From contig JAUVAM010000220.1 of assembly GCA_030591745.1 (NCBI GenBank), positions 1-6,708 of the forward strand: a stretch of DNA of 6,708 nt, in the 5' to 3' direction. Under the pieces are notes generated by a model. That model worked only from the letters and a program-made list of their open reading frames with translations. It ran no database searches and had not been told where the DNA came from. This document shows, one piece after another, positions 5,940 to 6,708 of the stretch (position 1 is its first letter; each line of letters opens with the position of its first letter). Source of the stretch: Deltaproteobacteria bacterium (GTDB taxonomy: Bacteria; Myxococcota; B64-G9). A program made the translations under genes and the position numbers.

Positions 5940-6708
5940 ATGAAGTCACAGCGATTTGCATGGTTTGTAAGCTTGATGGCGGCCTTTGGCCTTTTGGCCT
6001 GCGGTACATCCACCGACCCCATCGACCCGGGGACCGACCTTCGCTCTGAAAAACAGCGCATCGTGGCGCCGGACACCTCGCCGGAAAACCTGGAAACCTT
6101 GGTGGACGGCAACAGCCGGTTTGCGCTCGACATGTATGCTTTGCTTGCCGATGGGGATGAGAACGTTTTCTTTTCGCCCTACAGCATCTCCGTGGCGCTG
6201 GCCATGACCTGGGGCGGTGCGCGCAACGACACCGAAGCCGAGATGGCCGGCACCTTGCATTTCGACCTGCCCCAGGCCGATCTGCATCCGGCTCTGAACT
6301 ACGTGGATTTGGAATTGAGCAGCCGTGGCGAAGGTGCCGAGGGCGCTGACGAAGAGCCCTTTCGCCTGAACGTGGTCAACTCCATCTGGGGCCAAGTGGG
6401 CCATCCCTTCCTGGATGACTTTTTGGACGTGCTGGCCATCAATTATGGCGCTGGCCTGCGACTGATGGACTTCACCTACGATCCGGACGCCTGCGGCGAA
6501 GTGATCAACGACTGGGTGGAAGAAAAAACCGAAGATCGCATCCAGGATCTCATCCCGCCGGGCACTTTGGACATCATGACCCGCCTGGTGCTGGTCAACG
6601 CCATTTACTTTAACGCGGCCTGGAACACGCCCTTCGAAGAAGAGTACACCCTCGACGCTGCATTCACGACACTTGCCGGGGCAGAAGTACAAGTACCCAC
6701 CATGCACC
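5940..6708 (+). CDS. Serpin (serine protease inhibitor) lipoprotein, N-terminal 256 residues (3' end outside window)
   Basis: Starting at ATG 5940, with GGAGG (5930-5934) five bases upstream, the frame is open to the right edge. Residues 1-21 form a lipoprotein signal with lipobox LLAC (lipidated Cys21); the next residue is Gly, so outer-membrane sorting is expected. A flexible linker follows (about 22-50), then a serpin domain: NSRFALDMYALL, NVFFSPYSISVALAMTWGGA (75-94), NSIWGQ (147-152), INDWVEEKTEDRIQDLIPPG (189-208), and LVLVNAIYFNAAWNTPFE (216-233), the conserved breach/shutter region. Serpins trap target proteases irreversibly through a reactive-centre loop. That loop, near the C-terminus of a usual 350-400-residue domain, is outside the window, so inhibitory activity and target class cannot be judged. 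A sigma54-type promoter precedes the gene. Surface display suggests defence against host, prey or self proteases, which is inference. Confidence 0.93.
   Translation, partial: MKSQRFAWFVSLMAAFGLLACGTSTDPIDPGTDLRSEKQRIVAPDTSPENLETLVDGNSRFALDMYALLADGDENVFFSPYSISVALAMTWGGARNDTEAEMAGTLHFDLPQADLHPALNYVDLELSSRGEGAEGADEEPFRLNVVNSIWGQVGHPFLDDFLDVLAINYGAGLRLMDFTYDPDACGEVINDWVEEKTEDRIQDLIPPGTLDIMTRLVLVNAIYFNAAWNTPFEEEYTLDAAFTTLAGAEVQVPTMH

Noticed and set aside
5731..6009. N-terminal extension of the nitroreductase, including a twin-arginine pair just before the hydrophobic segment
   Set aside because: The apparent Trp-Arg-Arg is the Shine-Dalgarno site GGAGGAGG read as codons, and the extension would cross the serpin start and its sigma54-type promoter. 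The start at 5730 explains everything, so a Tat signal is not supported.
5946..6707. Long minus-strand open frame (253 codons) at the right end
   Set aside because: It is antisense to the serpin gene, whose translation matches the family throughout. The minus-strand product has no recognisable motif and no convincing start; it mirrors codon bias on the real strand.

Overview
The window reads as chromosomal DNA from a Gram-negative bacterium. Three features support this: a lipoprotein signal with a Gly at +2, a Sec-exported protein, and an AlgI-type acyltransferase paired with an SGNH protein. A sigma54-type promoter, a bacterial serpin and a trypsin-like protease of mosaic architecture suggest a deltaproteobacterial or myxobacterial lineage, but this is a guess from gene content. 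No mobile element, CRISPR array, tRNA or rRNA is visible.

Layout. At the left, two rightward genes lie in one likely operon: the 3' end of an unrecognised gene (1-351), then a leaderless trypsin/HtrA-like serine protease with a zinc ribbon and a C-terminal domain resembling the YbjN/CesT fold (373-1470). Six bases further on they meet, tail to tail, a leftward four-gene cluster. In transcription order this cluster is a Sec-exported SagB-type nitroreductase (5730-5014), an RlmN/Cfr-family radical SAM rRNA methyltransferase (4954-3899), an AlgI-like MBOAT O-acyltransferase (3895-2471) and an SGNH/AlgX-J-DltD-like acyl-transfer partner (2505-1477). Spacing in the last three is extremely tight: three bases between rlmN and the MBOAT gene, and a 35-base overlap between MBOAT and SGNH. 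A 209-bp intergenic region (5731-5939) separates this cluster from a divergent rightward gene for a serpin lipoprotein (from 5940), which runs off the right edge.

How the genes fit together. MBOAT and SGNH form a recognisable two-part machine: the membrane protein moves acyl (usually acetyl) groups across the inner membrane and the SGNH protein transfers them to, or processes them on, an extracytoplasmic glycan. The nitroreductase and RlmN have no obvious link to acylation and may only share the transcript. The serpin has a close match to a sigma54 -24/-12 promoter 41 bases before its ATG and a perfect 16-bp palindrome about 118 bp before the predicted transcription start. This arrangement is expected of a gene switched on by an enhancer-binding activator, and it is the most distinctive regulatory signal here.

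Two translation starts deserve care. The MBOAT gene can start only at a TTG (or further in), because the rlmN stop codon lies in the same frame one codon upstream. The nitroreductase start is fixed by a strong GGAGGAGG site, not by the longer upstream open frame.
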